Positions 8,054-15,847 of a DNA stretch of 64,000 bases are shown one piece after another. The notes under the pieces were generated by a model. That model had not been told where the DNA came from. It searched no databases and saw only the letters and a program-made list of their open reading frames with translations. Each line of letters begins with the position of its first letter. Position 1 is the stretch's first letter. Source of the DNA: Taibaiella koreensis (GTDB lineage Bacteria > Bacteroidota > Bacteroidia > Chitinophagales > Chitinophagaceae); the NCBI RefSeq assembly GCF_003545715.1, contig NZ_QVNU01000001.1:496001-560000 (forward strand), written 5' to 3'. The position numbers and the translations under genes were made by a program.

Positions 8054-8752
8054 TTATAGGATATCTTTCAGCCGGCTCAGGCAATCGATCTCGTAAGTCG
8101 GCTTTTCCTCATGTGCGTGCTTGCCGGGGTTGTAGTAAACCTGGTCCATGCCATATCCCTGCGCTCCCAGGATATCGGCCTCAAGGGCGTCGCCGATCAT
8201 CAGGCTTTCGGCAACAGAGGCGCCGGCGGCTTCAACCGCATAGGCAAATATGGTGGGCATGGGTTTCATGCTGTTGCTGCTTTCGGAGGTGATCACCTTG
8301 TTGAAATAATGATCAATGCCGGAGGTACGCATCTTCTCCCATTGGGTCACTTCAAACCCGTTTGTGATCATGTGCAGCTGATAATTCCCGGCCACGCAAT
8401 AATCGAGTATTTCAAGGGCAAAAGGCATGAGCTTGCCCTGGGAGGGCAGCCGTTCCAGGTACACCGCGCTCAGACGATGGGCGAGGTTGTTGTCGGCGAT
8501 CTTAAAATCGAGCAGGGTATGCCACATCCTTTTCCAGCGTAGCTCGTCGCGATGAATATGTCCTTTACGGAACCGTTCCCAGAATTTTTCATTGTGCCGT
8601 TCATAAGTGACCCTGAAATCCTCGAATGCAGTGATCCCGCGTTGTTCCAGCTTGAACTCTGTGTACAGTTGTGCCAATGTGGCCCCCGAATTGCGTTCAA
8701 AATCCCAAAGGGTATGGTCGAGGTCAAAAAATAAATGTTTGTATTGAGGCAT
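8054..8752 (-). CDS. HAD-superfamily hydrolase, YjjG-type (noncanonical pyrimidine nucleotidase)
   Basis: A 232-residue HAD enzyme with motif I FFDLDHTLWDF (catalytic Asp10 and Asp12), motif II MITNG, a Lys in NSMKPMPTIF and motif IV MIGDALEADILGA. The DHTLWDFERN opening and helical cap match the YjjG/YfnB group, which removes phosphate from nucleoside monophosphates, including damaged pyrimidine nucleotides. The true start is ATG 8752; the 90 residues in frame before it overlap the DUF4286 gene and do not look like protein. It is the last gene of the DoxX/DUF4286/HAD operon. Confidence 0.87.
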   Translation of the reverse strand: MPQYKHLFFDLDHTLWDFERNSGATLAQLYTEFKLEQRGITAFEDFRVTYERHNEKFWERFRKGHIHRDELRWKRMWHTLLDFKIADNNLAHRLSAVYLERLPSQGKLMPFALEILDYCVAGNYQLHMITNGFEVTQWEKMRTSGIDHYFNKVITSESSNSMKPMPTIFAYAVEAAGASVAESLMIGDALEADILGAQGYGMDQVYYNPGKHAHEEKPTYEIDCLSRLKDIL

Positions 8753-8766
8753 ATCTTCCCTGAAAT

Positions 8767-9072
8767 CTAATTGATCACTTCCATTACTGTGCGGAAAGCA
8801 GCAAAATGATTGCCGAATTTTTCCTGGGTCTTTTTGCGCATATGAGGCGCATGCTCGTGCACATAAGTCTGGTAATGCTCTATACTGTCGCAGTGGTACT
8901 GGATCACAAAGGTAACGCCTTCGCTTTCGTCCTGCTCCATCAGGCGGCACAGGCGGTAATCGCTGAATAGCCCGGTACGCATCATTTCGCCCAAGTGCTC
9001 TTCCTTGAGCCAGTGCATCCATTTGTCGGCAATACCCGGGTCGACCTTTGCGGTCACATTATATATAATCAT
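8767..9072 (-). CDS. DUF4286 family protein
   Basis: A 101-residue protein beginning MIIYNVTAKVDPGIADKWM with WLKEEHLGEMM and TFVIQYHCDSIEHYQTYVHEHAP, the pattern of the small Bacteroidota DUF4286 family (ferredoxin-like, antibiotic-monooxygenase-type fold). No enzymatic function is established. It sits between the DoxX gene (24 nt upstream) and the HAD gene (14 nt downstream). Confidence 0.8.
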   Translation of the reverse strand: MIIYNVTAKVDPGIADKWMHWLKEEHLGEMMRTGLFSDYRLCRLMEQDESEGVTFVIQYHCDSIEHYQTYVHEHAPHMRKKTQEKFGNHFAAFRTVMEVIN

Positions 9073-9095
9073 CTGTTTGTGATACGAGTTTATGT

Positions 9096-9500
9096 TTATT
9101 TCTTGCTGATGCGTGCATCCAGGCTGTATTTTCCCGGGCCAAAGAGCAGCAGCGCCAAGTAAATGGCGCCTAGCGCAGGTACCACCTCATGCTTCATTAC
9201 ATCCCAGCTGTTGACCTTGAGGATCATAAAAATGGTTACCAGCAGGGGAATGGTTGCCAGCCGGGTAAAAAGGCCCAGGATAAGCAAAGCAGAGCAAAAG
9301 AACTCTGCAAAGGTAGCTAAGCCCAGCGAAACGGAAGGGCTCAATCCCATAAAAGAAATGAATTGCTGCTTATAGCTGGCAAAATGAGAAAGTTTGTCCC
9401 AGCCGTGTGTGATCATGAGGCTGCCGGCAACAAGGCGCAACACCAGCGTGCCCAAATTGAAGGCCGATGGTGAATAGCTGTGGTAAAATAGTTTTTTCAA
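9096..9500 (-). CDS. DoxX family membrane protein (TTG start)
   Basis: A 134-residue membrane protein with four hydrophobic segments (LGTLVLRLVAGSLMITHG, SLGLATFAEFFCSALLILGLF, IPLLVTIFMILKV, PALGAIYLALLLFGPG), as in DoxX/SURF4-like proteins. The probable start is TTG at 9500, giving MKKLFYHSYSPSAFNLG, which fits the family's usual N-terminus; no ATG lies nearby, and the upstream ATG in frame would overlap the divergent DUF2461 gene. It is the first gene of a three-gene minus-strand operon. The role is unknown; DoxX proteins are linked to redox homeostasis in some bacteria. Confidence 0.8.
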   Translation of the reverse strand: MKKLFYHSYSPSAFNLGTLVLRLVAGSLMITHGWDKLSHFASYKQQFISFMGLSPSVSLGLATFAEFFCSALLILGLFTRLATIPLLVTIFMILKVNSWDVMKHEVVPALGAIYLALLLFGPGKYSLDARISKK

Positions 9501-9550
9501 ATGTCTGTCGTTTTGGAAAGGAAAGATATAGTAAATATCACGCCCGGCTT

Positions 9551-9579
9551 TTTGCGCCGGAACAAAAATATTACTTTTG
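9551..9579 (+). promoter_or_regulatory. Full promoter (TTTG-17-TACTTTTG) for the DUF2461 gene
   Basis: TTTG at 9551-9554 and TACTTTTG at 9572-9579 are separated by 17 bp, close to the Bacteroidota -33/-7 consensus, and end 27 bp before the ATG at 9607. Confidence 0.6.
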
Positions 9580-9606
9580 GGCACAATCATTTGTACAAAA
9601 CCGGAC

Positions 9607-10266
9607 ATGATCACACAACCCACGTTTCAATTTCTGAAGCAGCTGAAACAGCATAACAATAAAGAATGGATGGATGGCCATCGTAAGGAATATGAGACCG
9701 CCAAAGGCGATTTTGAGCTTTTTGTTACGGCAATACTGGAAGGGATCAGTGCCTTTGAGCCGCTTTTCCGGGATATCCCGGCCAAGCAATGCATGTTCCG
9801 CATTAACCGTGATATCCGGTTTTCGGAAGATAAATCACCTTACAAGACCAATTTTGGCGCACACTTCACCGTCGGCGGGAAAAAATCGCCGCATGCGGGC
9901 TTTTATTTTCACCTGGAGCCCGGTGCAGCCTTCATTGGCGGCGGCGCCTGGATGCCGCCCGCCGATATGCTGAAAAATATACGGCAGGAGATTGACTATG
10001 ACCTGGCTGCCTTTGAACAGATCATTCACCAGAAGGATTTCAAAAAGCTATATCCAAAAATAGATGGCGAGCAGTTAAAAAAAGCCCCGCAGGGTTACGA
10101 TCCGGCAAACCCGGCTATTGAGTACCTGCGCCACAAAAGCTTTACCGTAGGCCGTCCCGTAAGCGATAAAGAGCTATCGGATAAGAACCTGGTGAAGCAA
10201 ACCGTGCAGGCCTTCAAAACGATGCAGCCTTTTATCGACTTCCTGAACCGCGCAGTGCCGCAATAA
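9607..10266 (+). CDS. DUF2461 family protein
   Basis: A 219-residue protein with the family pattern: FLKQLKQHNNKEWMDGHRKEYE near the N-terminus, CMFRINRDIRFSEDKSPYKTNFGAHF in the middle and GFYFHLEPGAAFIGGGAWMP. DUF2461 proteins are common in Bacteroidota, cytosolic and without established function. ATG 9607 was chosen because it follows the promoter and starts directly before the conserved region. Confidence 0.88.
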   Translation: MITQPTFQFLKQLKQHNNKEWMDGHRKEYETAKGDFELFVTAILEGISAFEPLFRDIPAKQCMFRINRDIRFSEDKSPYKTNFGAHFTVGGKKSPHAGFYFHLEPGAAFIGGGAWMPPADMLKNIRQEIDYDLAAFEQIIHQKDFKKLYPKIDGEQLKKAPQGYDPANPAIEYLRHKSFTVGRPVSDKELSDKNLVKQTVQAFKTMQPFIDFLNRAVPQ

Positions 10267-10272
10267 TGAATG

Positions 10273-10320
10273 GTAATGGAAAGCGCCGTCCCGGTATTCC
10301 GGGACGGCGCTTTCCATTAC
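10273..10320. terminator. Perfect 22-bp hairpin terminator
   Basis: Arms 10273-10294 and 10299-10320 are exact inverted copies around TATT. It begins 6 bp after the DUF2461 stop. The long GC-rich stem lacks a strong T-run. Confidence 0.75.
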
Positions 10321-10730
10321 TTTAAAGGACAACTATAAAACGATGCTTCGACAAGCGCTTCAATTATGATAGCCCTATACAGGAAACCAACCAAAAATAG
10401 GAGCGATGAAAAAAATCCATTTGGTTAATGATTAAACGTTGATCTATGATCCTATGCCCGGCAATGCTGCATTAAAGTTGATACCTGTTTTTAAGCCCGG
10501 GTGCGCCGGCCACAAAAAAACAGCGGAGCATTGTTTTTTTGCCGCCTTTTTTGCCTCTTTTTTGGCGGAGCAAAAAAGAGGAGGATAACGACACCCAATA
10601 AAAAGATGGGTAAAGTAAAGCGTGCTAATCAGTACTTATAGACCTACAAAACTTTCTTTCCTTTGTCCAGACAGTCACTAACTTTTTTATCAATTCTCCA
10701 GGAATTCCGCTTAATCCTGTTTTATCCCCT
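10321..10730. other. Gene-free 410-bp interval with twin A/T-tract hairpins
   Basis: No convincing coding region is seen. Two hairpins stand in tandem: CAAAAAAAC (10513-10521) pairing with GTTTTTTTG (10533-10541), and CCTCTTTTTTG (10554-10564) pairing with CAAAAAAGAGG (10571-10581). Both loops contain the same GCGGAG hexamer. The rest (10582-10730) shows nothing I recognise. Confidence 0.5.
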
Positions 10731-11426
10731 TCAGCTTTTCGGCCGGAAAGGGATATCGATGCCGGCAGTAAGCATGATCAGCTTTACATCGTACATTTCG
10801 TATGGCTGGCTGGCGTGTCCCTGTACGGATGTCGTATAGCTGTTGTTCATAAAGTTGAGCGGGTAGTATTGCAGTTTGAGGCTGAACAGGGGCCTCAGGT
10901 GCATTCCCACAAAAATATAAGGCATGACTTTAGGCGTACGGTCGCTAAACCACTCGTTGAACTTGGTTTTGTCGCCACGACGCACAAACCCTTTTTCCCG
11001 GTAATTGAATGGGAAATCTACGCCTCCGCCCAGGAGCAGGTAGCTGCCATATTTCACATCGCCCAGCTTTAGTCCCAATGGCACGCCCAGGGTATATACA
11101 CGACGCTTTACCGTTGAATCGGGATTGTTGAATTTTTCAATAAAGCCGATATTTTTTAAGCTCAGGCCCGTATATAAACCCATACGCGGGCTGAAATCGT
11201 AATTGATATTGACCCCGATGTTGACAAAGCCGGTAAAACGCGGTGTAGACAGGCCGATAGCGTCATTTTGCCGTTGCGTCAGTGTTGTGCTCAGGATATA
11301 ACCCTCCATACCGGTGCTCAGATAATATTTTTTTGAAGGGCGTCCCATTTTGGATTGCGCGCTCATGGTCAGCGGAAGCGCGAGGAGGAATAATAAAGTT
11401 ATTTTATAGGTAGATTTCCAAATCAT
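10731..11426 (-). CDS. Outer membrane beta-barrel protein, unknown function
   Basis: A 231-residue protein with signal peptide MIWKSTYKITLLFLLALPLTMSAQ and a mature part of alternating beta strands (GFVNIGVNINYDFSPRMGLYTGLSLKNIGF, YGSYLLLGGGVDFPF, PYIFVGMHLRPLFSLKLQYYPLNF, IMLTAGIDIPF), typical of small OMP_b-brl barrels. The start at 11426 precedes the signal peptide; a TACTTTTG box at 11451-11444 (minus strand) lies 17 bp upstream. Function unknown. Confidence 0.75.
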   Translation of the reverse strand: MIWKSTYKITLLFLLALPLTMSAQSKMGRPSKKYYLSTGMEGYILSTTLTQRQNDAIGLSTPRFTGFVNIGVNINYDFSPRMGLYTGLSLKNIGFIEKFNNPDSTVKRRVYTLGVPLGLKLGDVKYGSYLLLGGGVDFPFNYREKGFVRRGDKTKFNEWFSDRTPKVMPYIFVGMHLRPLFSLKLQYYPLNFMNNSYTTSVQGHASQPYEMYDVKLIMLTAGIDIPFRPKS

Positions 11427-11443
11427 AGGGTTGGTTTTACCGT

Positions 11444-11451
11444 CAAAAGTA
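11444..11451 (-). promoter_or_regulatory. -7 promoter box (TACTTTTG) for the outer membrane protein gene
   Basis: Exact TAnnTTTG on the minus strand, 17 bp before the ATG at 11426. Confidence 0.5.
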
Positions 11452-11609
11452 AGGTACGGCCGCGATTTCCGGAAATCAATCCTGTATGCCGGAGGTCTTG
11501 AACGGCCGCTGGAAGGACTGCTAATATTTCCGAAATACATCTTTGGCATGTTAATTGAATAATGATAATGCACAATCAACCGATCCCCTTAGGGAAAACG
11601 GTTGCCAAA

Positions 11610-14039
11610 ATGTCTTATACCAACATGAATTTTAGAGAAATTGTTTTTAATAATATGAATGAGAACGATATGGAATTTATGCCTATCGTTCCATTAGGGG
11701 AGGTGGAAATGGAGGAGCAGGAAAAAAGTGAGTTGCCAGCAGATATTCCGGTTATTGCCCTGCGCAATACGGTTCTTTTCCCCAATGTAGTGCTCCCGAT
11801 CACGGTTTCCCGCGATAAATCGGTAAAAGCAATAGCAGAAGGTAGCAAAAATGGCGGTATGATCGGCGTTTTGGCACAAAAGGACCAGGGCAATGAAGAT
11901 CCGGAAACCCAGGATATCCACCGGGTAGGCACCATAGCCAAGATCGTAAAGCAGATCAAAATGCCCGATGGCAATACCACGATATTCATCATGGGGCGCA
12001 TGCGTTTCGAGATCGAAGAATATACCCAGGAAGCGCCTTTTCTGCGGGCGAAGGTCAATTACCTCGACGATAAATTTCCAAAGGATGATAAGGAATTCGA
12101 TGCCATGATCTCCTCGGTAAAAGATATGGCTGAAAGGATCATTGCGCTTTCACCCAATATCCCCGTAGAAACGGGGATGATGCTGCGGAATATCGAAAAT
12201 TATTCTTTCCTCGTGCATTTCATTGCTTCCAACCTGGAAACCAAATTGATCGAAAAACAGGCATTATTGGAGCAAAACGACATCAAGGCGCGTACGCACC
12301 GGTTGATCGAGCTGCTGCAGGCCGACCTTCAAATGGCGGAACTGAAGAACGAGATCACGACCAAAACACGTGGCGAGATCGATAAGCAACAGCGCGAATA
12401 CTTCCTGCAGCAGCAGCTGAAGAGCATTAACGAAGAGCTGGGTGGTGAAGGCAACGAAAGAGAGATCAAAGACCTCCAAAAGCGCGCCGAAAGCAAGAAA
12501 TGGAACGAGGCGGCTAAAGAAACCTTCAAAAAGGGTCTGGGTAAGCTGGAGCGCATGCATCCCAATTCCCCGGATTATTCGGTGGTGTACAATCACCTCG
12601 ACCTGATGCTGGACCTGCCCTGGGGCGAATATACCGAAGATAAGTACGATCTGAAAAAAGCGCTGAAGGTGCTGGATGCCGATCATTATAGCATGGAGAA
12701 GATCAAGGATCGTATCCTGGAATACCTGGCCGTGCTGAAGCTGAAAGGTGATATGAAATCGCCGATCCTCTGTTTTGTCGGTCCTCCCGGTATTGGTAAA
12801 ACTTCGCTGGGACAAAGCATAGCCAATGCTGTGAACCGGAAATATGTGCGGTTAAGCCTGGGCGGCCTGCATGATGAAAGCGAGCTGCGCGGACATCGCA
12901 AAACTTATATCGGCGCTATGCCCGGCCGTATTATCCAGTCGCTGCGCAAAGTGAAGACGTCCAACCCGGTGTTTATTCTCGACGAGATCGATAAGATCGG
13001 AAAGGATTTCAGGGGAGACCCGAGCTCGGCCTTGCTGGAGATACTGGATCCGGAGCAGAACCATACCTTCTACGACAATTACCTCGAAATGGAGTATGAC
13101 CTGTCCAAGGTACTCTTCATTGCCACAGCCAACAGCCTCAACGATATTCAGCCGGCCCTGCGCGACCGCCTGGAGATCATCCAGCTCTCCGGTTATAGCG
13201 TGGAAGAAAAAGTGGAGATCGCCAAACGTCACTTGCTGCCCAAGCAAAAGAAAGCACATGGCCTGGACCAGATCAATGTTAAGTATACCCCTACGATCAT
13301 ACAGCAGGTGATCAAGAATTATAGCCGGGAGTCGGGTGTACGTGAGCTGGATCGCCAGCTGGCCGCGATTATGCGCTCAATCGCCAGGCAGGTGGCCATG
13401 GAAGATAGAAAAGCGGTCAATATCGACGCGGCCCTTATAGAAAAAGCGCTGGGTAAGCCGAAGTACAGCAATGAGCTTTACCAGAAAGCCAACCCTCCGG
13501 GGGTAGCTGTGGGCCTGGCCTGGACCTATGTGGGCGGAGAGATACTCTTTATTGAGGTGAGTCTCAGCAAAGGCAAAGGCGGGTTGACCCTCACCGGCAA
13601 CCTCGGCAATGTGATGAAGGAATCTGCATCTACAGCGCTCTCCTATCTTAAAGCGCATGCAGAACCGCTGAAGATCGATATGGCCCGCTTTGACGAGACC
13701 AATATTCATATTCACGTACCGGAAGGCGCCGTACCTAAAGACGGGCCCAGCGCGGGTGTTACGATGCTGAGCGCCCTGACCTCGGCTTTCACCGGCCGTA
13801 AGGTCAAGCCTTTCCTGGCTATGACGGGCGAGATCACGCTCAGGGGACAGGTGTTGCCCGTAGGCGGCATCAAGGAAAAAGTGCTGGCGGCCAAACGCGC
13901 CGGGCTTAAGGAGATATTGATGTGCGAGCAAAACCGCAGAGATGTTGAAGAGATCAATCCGGAGTTTATCAAAGGCATGAAATTTGCCTATGTCAGTGAA
14001 ATGGGCGAGGTGCTGGAAAAGGCCTTGCTGAAACGATAA
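11610..14039 (+). CDS. lon: ATP-dependent protease Lon
   Basis: Lon degrades misfolded and regulatory proteins in the cytosol as a hexameric AAA+ serine protease. Numbered from ATG 11610 (809 aa): N-terminal LON substrate domain from about residue 45 (PVIALRNTVLFPNVVLPITV), coiled-coil helix, Walker A GPPGIGKT (391-398), Walker B VFILDEIDKIG, and the C-terminal protease domain with catalytic Ser714 (PKDGPSAGV) and Lys757 (GGIKEK). All catalytic residues are present. Other in-frame ATGs are 11562, 11625 and 11655; the choice changes only a poorly conserved N-terminus. Confidence 0.97.
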   Translation: MSYTNMNFREIVFNNMNENDMEFMPIVPLGEVEMEEQEKSELPADIPVIALRNTVLFPNVVLPITVSRDKSVKAIAEGSKNGGMIGVLAQKDQGNEDPETQDIHRVGTIAKIVKQIKMPDGNTTIFIMGRMRFEIEEYTQEAPFLRAKVNYLDDKFPKDDKEFDAMISSVKDMAERIIALSPNIPVETGMMLRNIENYSFLVHFIASNLETKLIEKQALLEQNDIKARTHRLIELLQADLQMAELKNEITTKTRGEIDKQQREYFLQQQLKSINEELGGEGNEREIKDLQKRAESKKWNEAAKETFKKGLGKLERMHPNSPDYSVVYNHLDLMLDLPWGEYTEDKYDLKKALKVLDADHYSMEKIKDRILEYLAVLKLKGDMKSPILCFVGPPGIGKTSLGQSIANAVNRKYVRLSLGGLHDESELRGHRKTYIGAMPGRIIQSLRKVKTSNPVFILDEIDKIGKDFRGDPSSALLEILDPEQNHTFYDNYLEMEYDLSKVLFIATANSLNDIQPALRDRLEIIQLSGYSVEEKVEIAKRHLLPKQKKAHGLDQINVKYTPTIIQQVIKNYSRESGVRELDRQLAAIMRSIARQVAMEDRKAVNIDAALIEKALGKPKYSNELYQKANPPGVAVGLAWTYVGGEILFIEVSLSKGKGGLTLTGNLGNVMKESASTALSYLKAHAEPLKIDMARFDETNIHIHVPEGAVPKDGPSAGVTMLSALTSAFTGRKVKPFLAMTGEITLRGQVLPVGGIKEKVLAAKRAGLKEILMCEQNRRDVEEINPEFIKGMKFAYVSEMGEVLEKALLKR

Positions 14040-14057
14040 TGATATTTTGAACATTTG

Positions 14058-14086
14058 CAACGGCCCGCCACCCCGGCGGGCCGTTG
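14058..14086 (+). terminator. lon terminator hairpin
   Basis: Twelve-bp perfect GC-rich arms (14058-14069, 14075-14086) with a 5-base loop begin 18 bp after the lon stop. Confidence 0.7.
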
Positions 14087-14110
14087 CCGTTTGTGAATCC
14101 CCCGGTATTT

Positions 14111-14164
14111 GTAGAGACGTTGCATGCAACGTCTCTACGGGTATGGTGCATGCAACGTCTCTAC
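14111..14164. repeat. REP palindrome pair (same family as at 28.2 and 29.0 kb)
   Basis: A 28-bp perfect palindrome (14111-14138; half-site GTAGAGACGTTGCA) is followed 8 bp later by another half-copy in direct orientation (TGCATGCAACGTCTCTAC, 14147-14164). Identical palindromes flank the RAYT transposase gene 14 kb away, so this is a dispersed REP-type element in the lon/MFS gap. Confidence 0.85.
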
Positions 14165-14214
14165 AGGTATGACGGGTATGGTGTTGCCGCAGTTCCGCGA
14201 ACCATTCCAAACCG

Positions 14215-14222
14215 TAATTTTG
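14215..14222 (+). promoter_or_regulatory. -7 promoter box (TAATTTTG) for the MFS gene
   Basis: Exact TAnnTTTG, 8 bp before ATG 14231, so the message would have almost no 5' leader. Confidence 0.5.
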
Positions 14223-14230
14223 TCGCCGAA

Positions 14231-15397
14231 ATGAACCAGTCTGCCTCCTTACCTACCCAACGCTATTACCGTATTGCTGTCAGCGTTTTTTATTTCATAC
14301 AAGGTATTGTGTTCGCGTCGTGGGCCAGCCGGATACCGGATATACAGGCCCGCCTGCAGCTGAACGACGCTGCGCTGGGTGGCGTGCTGTTTGCCATGCC
14401 GGCAGGGCAGCTGTTGGCCATGATGCTCTCGGGTTACCTGGTCAGCCGCAACGGCAGCAAAGCCATGCTCACCATTGGTGTGCTGCTGTATCCCCTGGCG
14501 CTTGTGCTGCTGGGTTGGGCAGCCCAGGTATGGCAGCTATCGGGAGCGCTGTTCCTGTTTGGTATTACCGGTAACCTTTGCAATATTTCGGTTAATACGC
14601 AAGGCGTCCAGGTCGAACGCCTGTACCGGCGCAGCATTATGGCTTCGTTTCATGGCTTGTGGAGTCTCGCGGGCTTTGTGGGTGGGCTTACCGCCACCGC
14701 AATGGTCGCGGCTAATATAAAGCCCTGGCCGCATTTTAGCATGATCTGCCTGCTGGCCTGGCTGTTGGCCCTGGTATTCCGCCGCTACCTGGTGCCGCGC
14801 GATGCAGGCCCCGAAGGCGCTATAGCGGCTAAGAAGCGGTTGGTACGCCCCGATGCTTTTATCCTTACCCTGGGACTTATCGCCTTTGCCTGCATGATCT
14901 GTGAGGGCACTATGTTTGACTGGACCGGTATTTATTTTGAAAAAATAGTACGTACGCCGAAAGCGCTGAGCAGGGTAGGCTATATCGCTTTTACCTTCAC
15001 GATGGCGGGCGGAAGGTTTATCTCCGACGCGCTGGTTGCCCGCTATGGTGTTAAGCGTATTCTGCAGGCCAGCGGGATCACCATTGTAGCAGGAATGTTG
15101 CTGGCCGTTCTCTGGCCGCAGCTGGTACCTGCTACCATTGGGTTTTTGCTGGTTGGTATCGGCACTTCTTCCGTAGTACCTCTCGTCTATAGCGTGGCTG
15201 GCCGGTCTAAAAATATACCGGCAGGACTGGCACTGGCGCTTGTTTCTTCCATCGGTTTCCTGGGTTTTTTGCTGGGGCCGCCGCTAATTGGATTCTTGTC
15301 ACAGGCTACTGATCTTCGCGTCGCTTTTGCATTTATTGCCTTGCTGGGCCTGGGCACAACGCTCCTGGCCCGGCGACTGAACAAGCTGAAGCGTTAG
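14231..15397 (+). CDS. MFS transporter (YbjJ-like)
   Basis: A 388-residue, 12-helix major facilitator protein. The first helix carries FIQGIVFASWASRIPDIQARLQL, a pattern seen in the YbjJ/fucose-permease-like group, followed by GYLVSRNGSKAML, the loop 2-3 motif. No substrate can be inferred. The start is ATG 14231 because the residues before it are encoded by the REP repeat and match no protein. Neighbours are unrelated. Confidence 0.85.
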   Translation: MNQSASLPTQRYYRIAVSVFYFIQGIVFASWASRIPDIQARLQLNDAALGGVLFAMPAGQLLAMMLSGYLVSRNGSKAMLTIGVLLYPLALVLLGWAAQVWQLSGALFLFGITGNLCNISVNTQGVQVERLYRRSIMASFHGLWSLAGFVGGLTATAMVAANIKPWPHFSMICLLAWLLALVFRRYLVPRDAGPEGAIAAKKRLVRPDAFILTLGLIAFACMICEGTMFDWTGIYFEKIVRTPKALSRVGYIAFTFTMAGGRFISDALVARYGVKRILQASGITIVAGMLLAVLWPQLVPATIGFLLVGIGTSSVVPLVYSVAGRSKNIPAGLALALVSSIGFLGFLLGPPLIGFLSQATDLRVAFAFIALLGLGTTLLARRLNKLKR

Positions 15398-15847
15398 TGT
15401 TTTTGCGGTATATCAGTTTGGCTGATGCACCTATTGCATTTAAATGCCTGTCTGAAATTGGTTCTGATGATAATAATGTCTTTACTTTTGTACTGTAATA
15501 ATATACCTTACAGATTTTGATCAATGCGGCGAAGCCAACGAATGATCGAGATCAGCCAGGAAAAGGTGCAGGGAGAAATAAGAACTGTTTGAAATAATTC
15601 TGAACATCGTTGTTGTTTTTTGCAGGGGCTGTCCGGATTTCCGGCAGCTCTTTTTCGTATAGACCTTGGAAAGGCCGTCCCATTAGCGGTGGGCAATACG
15701 ATGTCGCTTTACAGGATCATTAACATTAAATTCAATCTATTTATACACTCATTCCTACTTGGTTAAAAATGCAGATTTTACCTTCGTATCTTGACCGGAA
15801 CTTGCAGACAGCTATTATACAGTGCCCGTTCCTTGAATGATATGTTT
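15398..15847. other. 450-bp intergenic region
   Basis: Holds the candidate small transcript described at 15483-15655 and, at its right end, a promoter-like TTGG (15759-15762) with TACCTTCG (15779-15786) 16 bp apart for the coiled-coil gene. I see nothing else. Confidence 0.4.
15483..15655 (+). ncRNA. Candidate small transcript with its own promoter and terminator
   Basis: TACTTTTG (15483-15490) is an exact -7 box, with TTGG about 22 bp upstream. Downstream is a hairpin (15626-15636 pairing with 15641-15650, one bulged T) followed by TTTTT (15651-15655), a good intrinsic terminator. The implied transcript is about 160 nt. It contains a possible 22-codon reading frame (15524-15592, MRRSQRMIEISQ...). 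Whether it is an sRNA, a small-protein mRNA or a spurious pair of signals cannot be decided from sequence. Confidence 0.35.

Noticed and set aside
13377-14210. 277-codon minus-strand frame over the lon 3' end and REP
   Set aside because: Overlaps lon and a repeat; no protein-like features.
14084-14230. N-terminal extension of the MFS protein encoded by the REP repeat
   Set aside because: The repeat and a promoter box lie within it; the family start fits ATG 14231.
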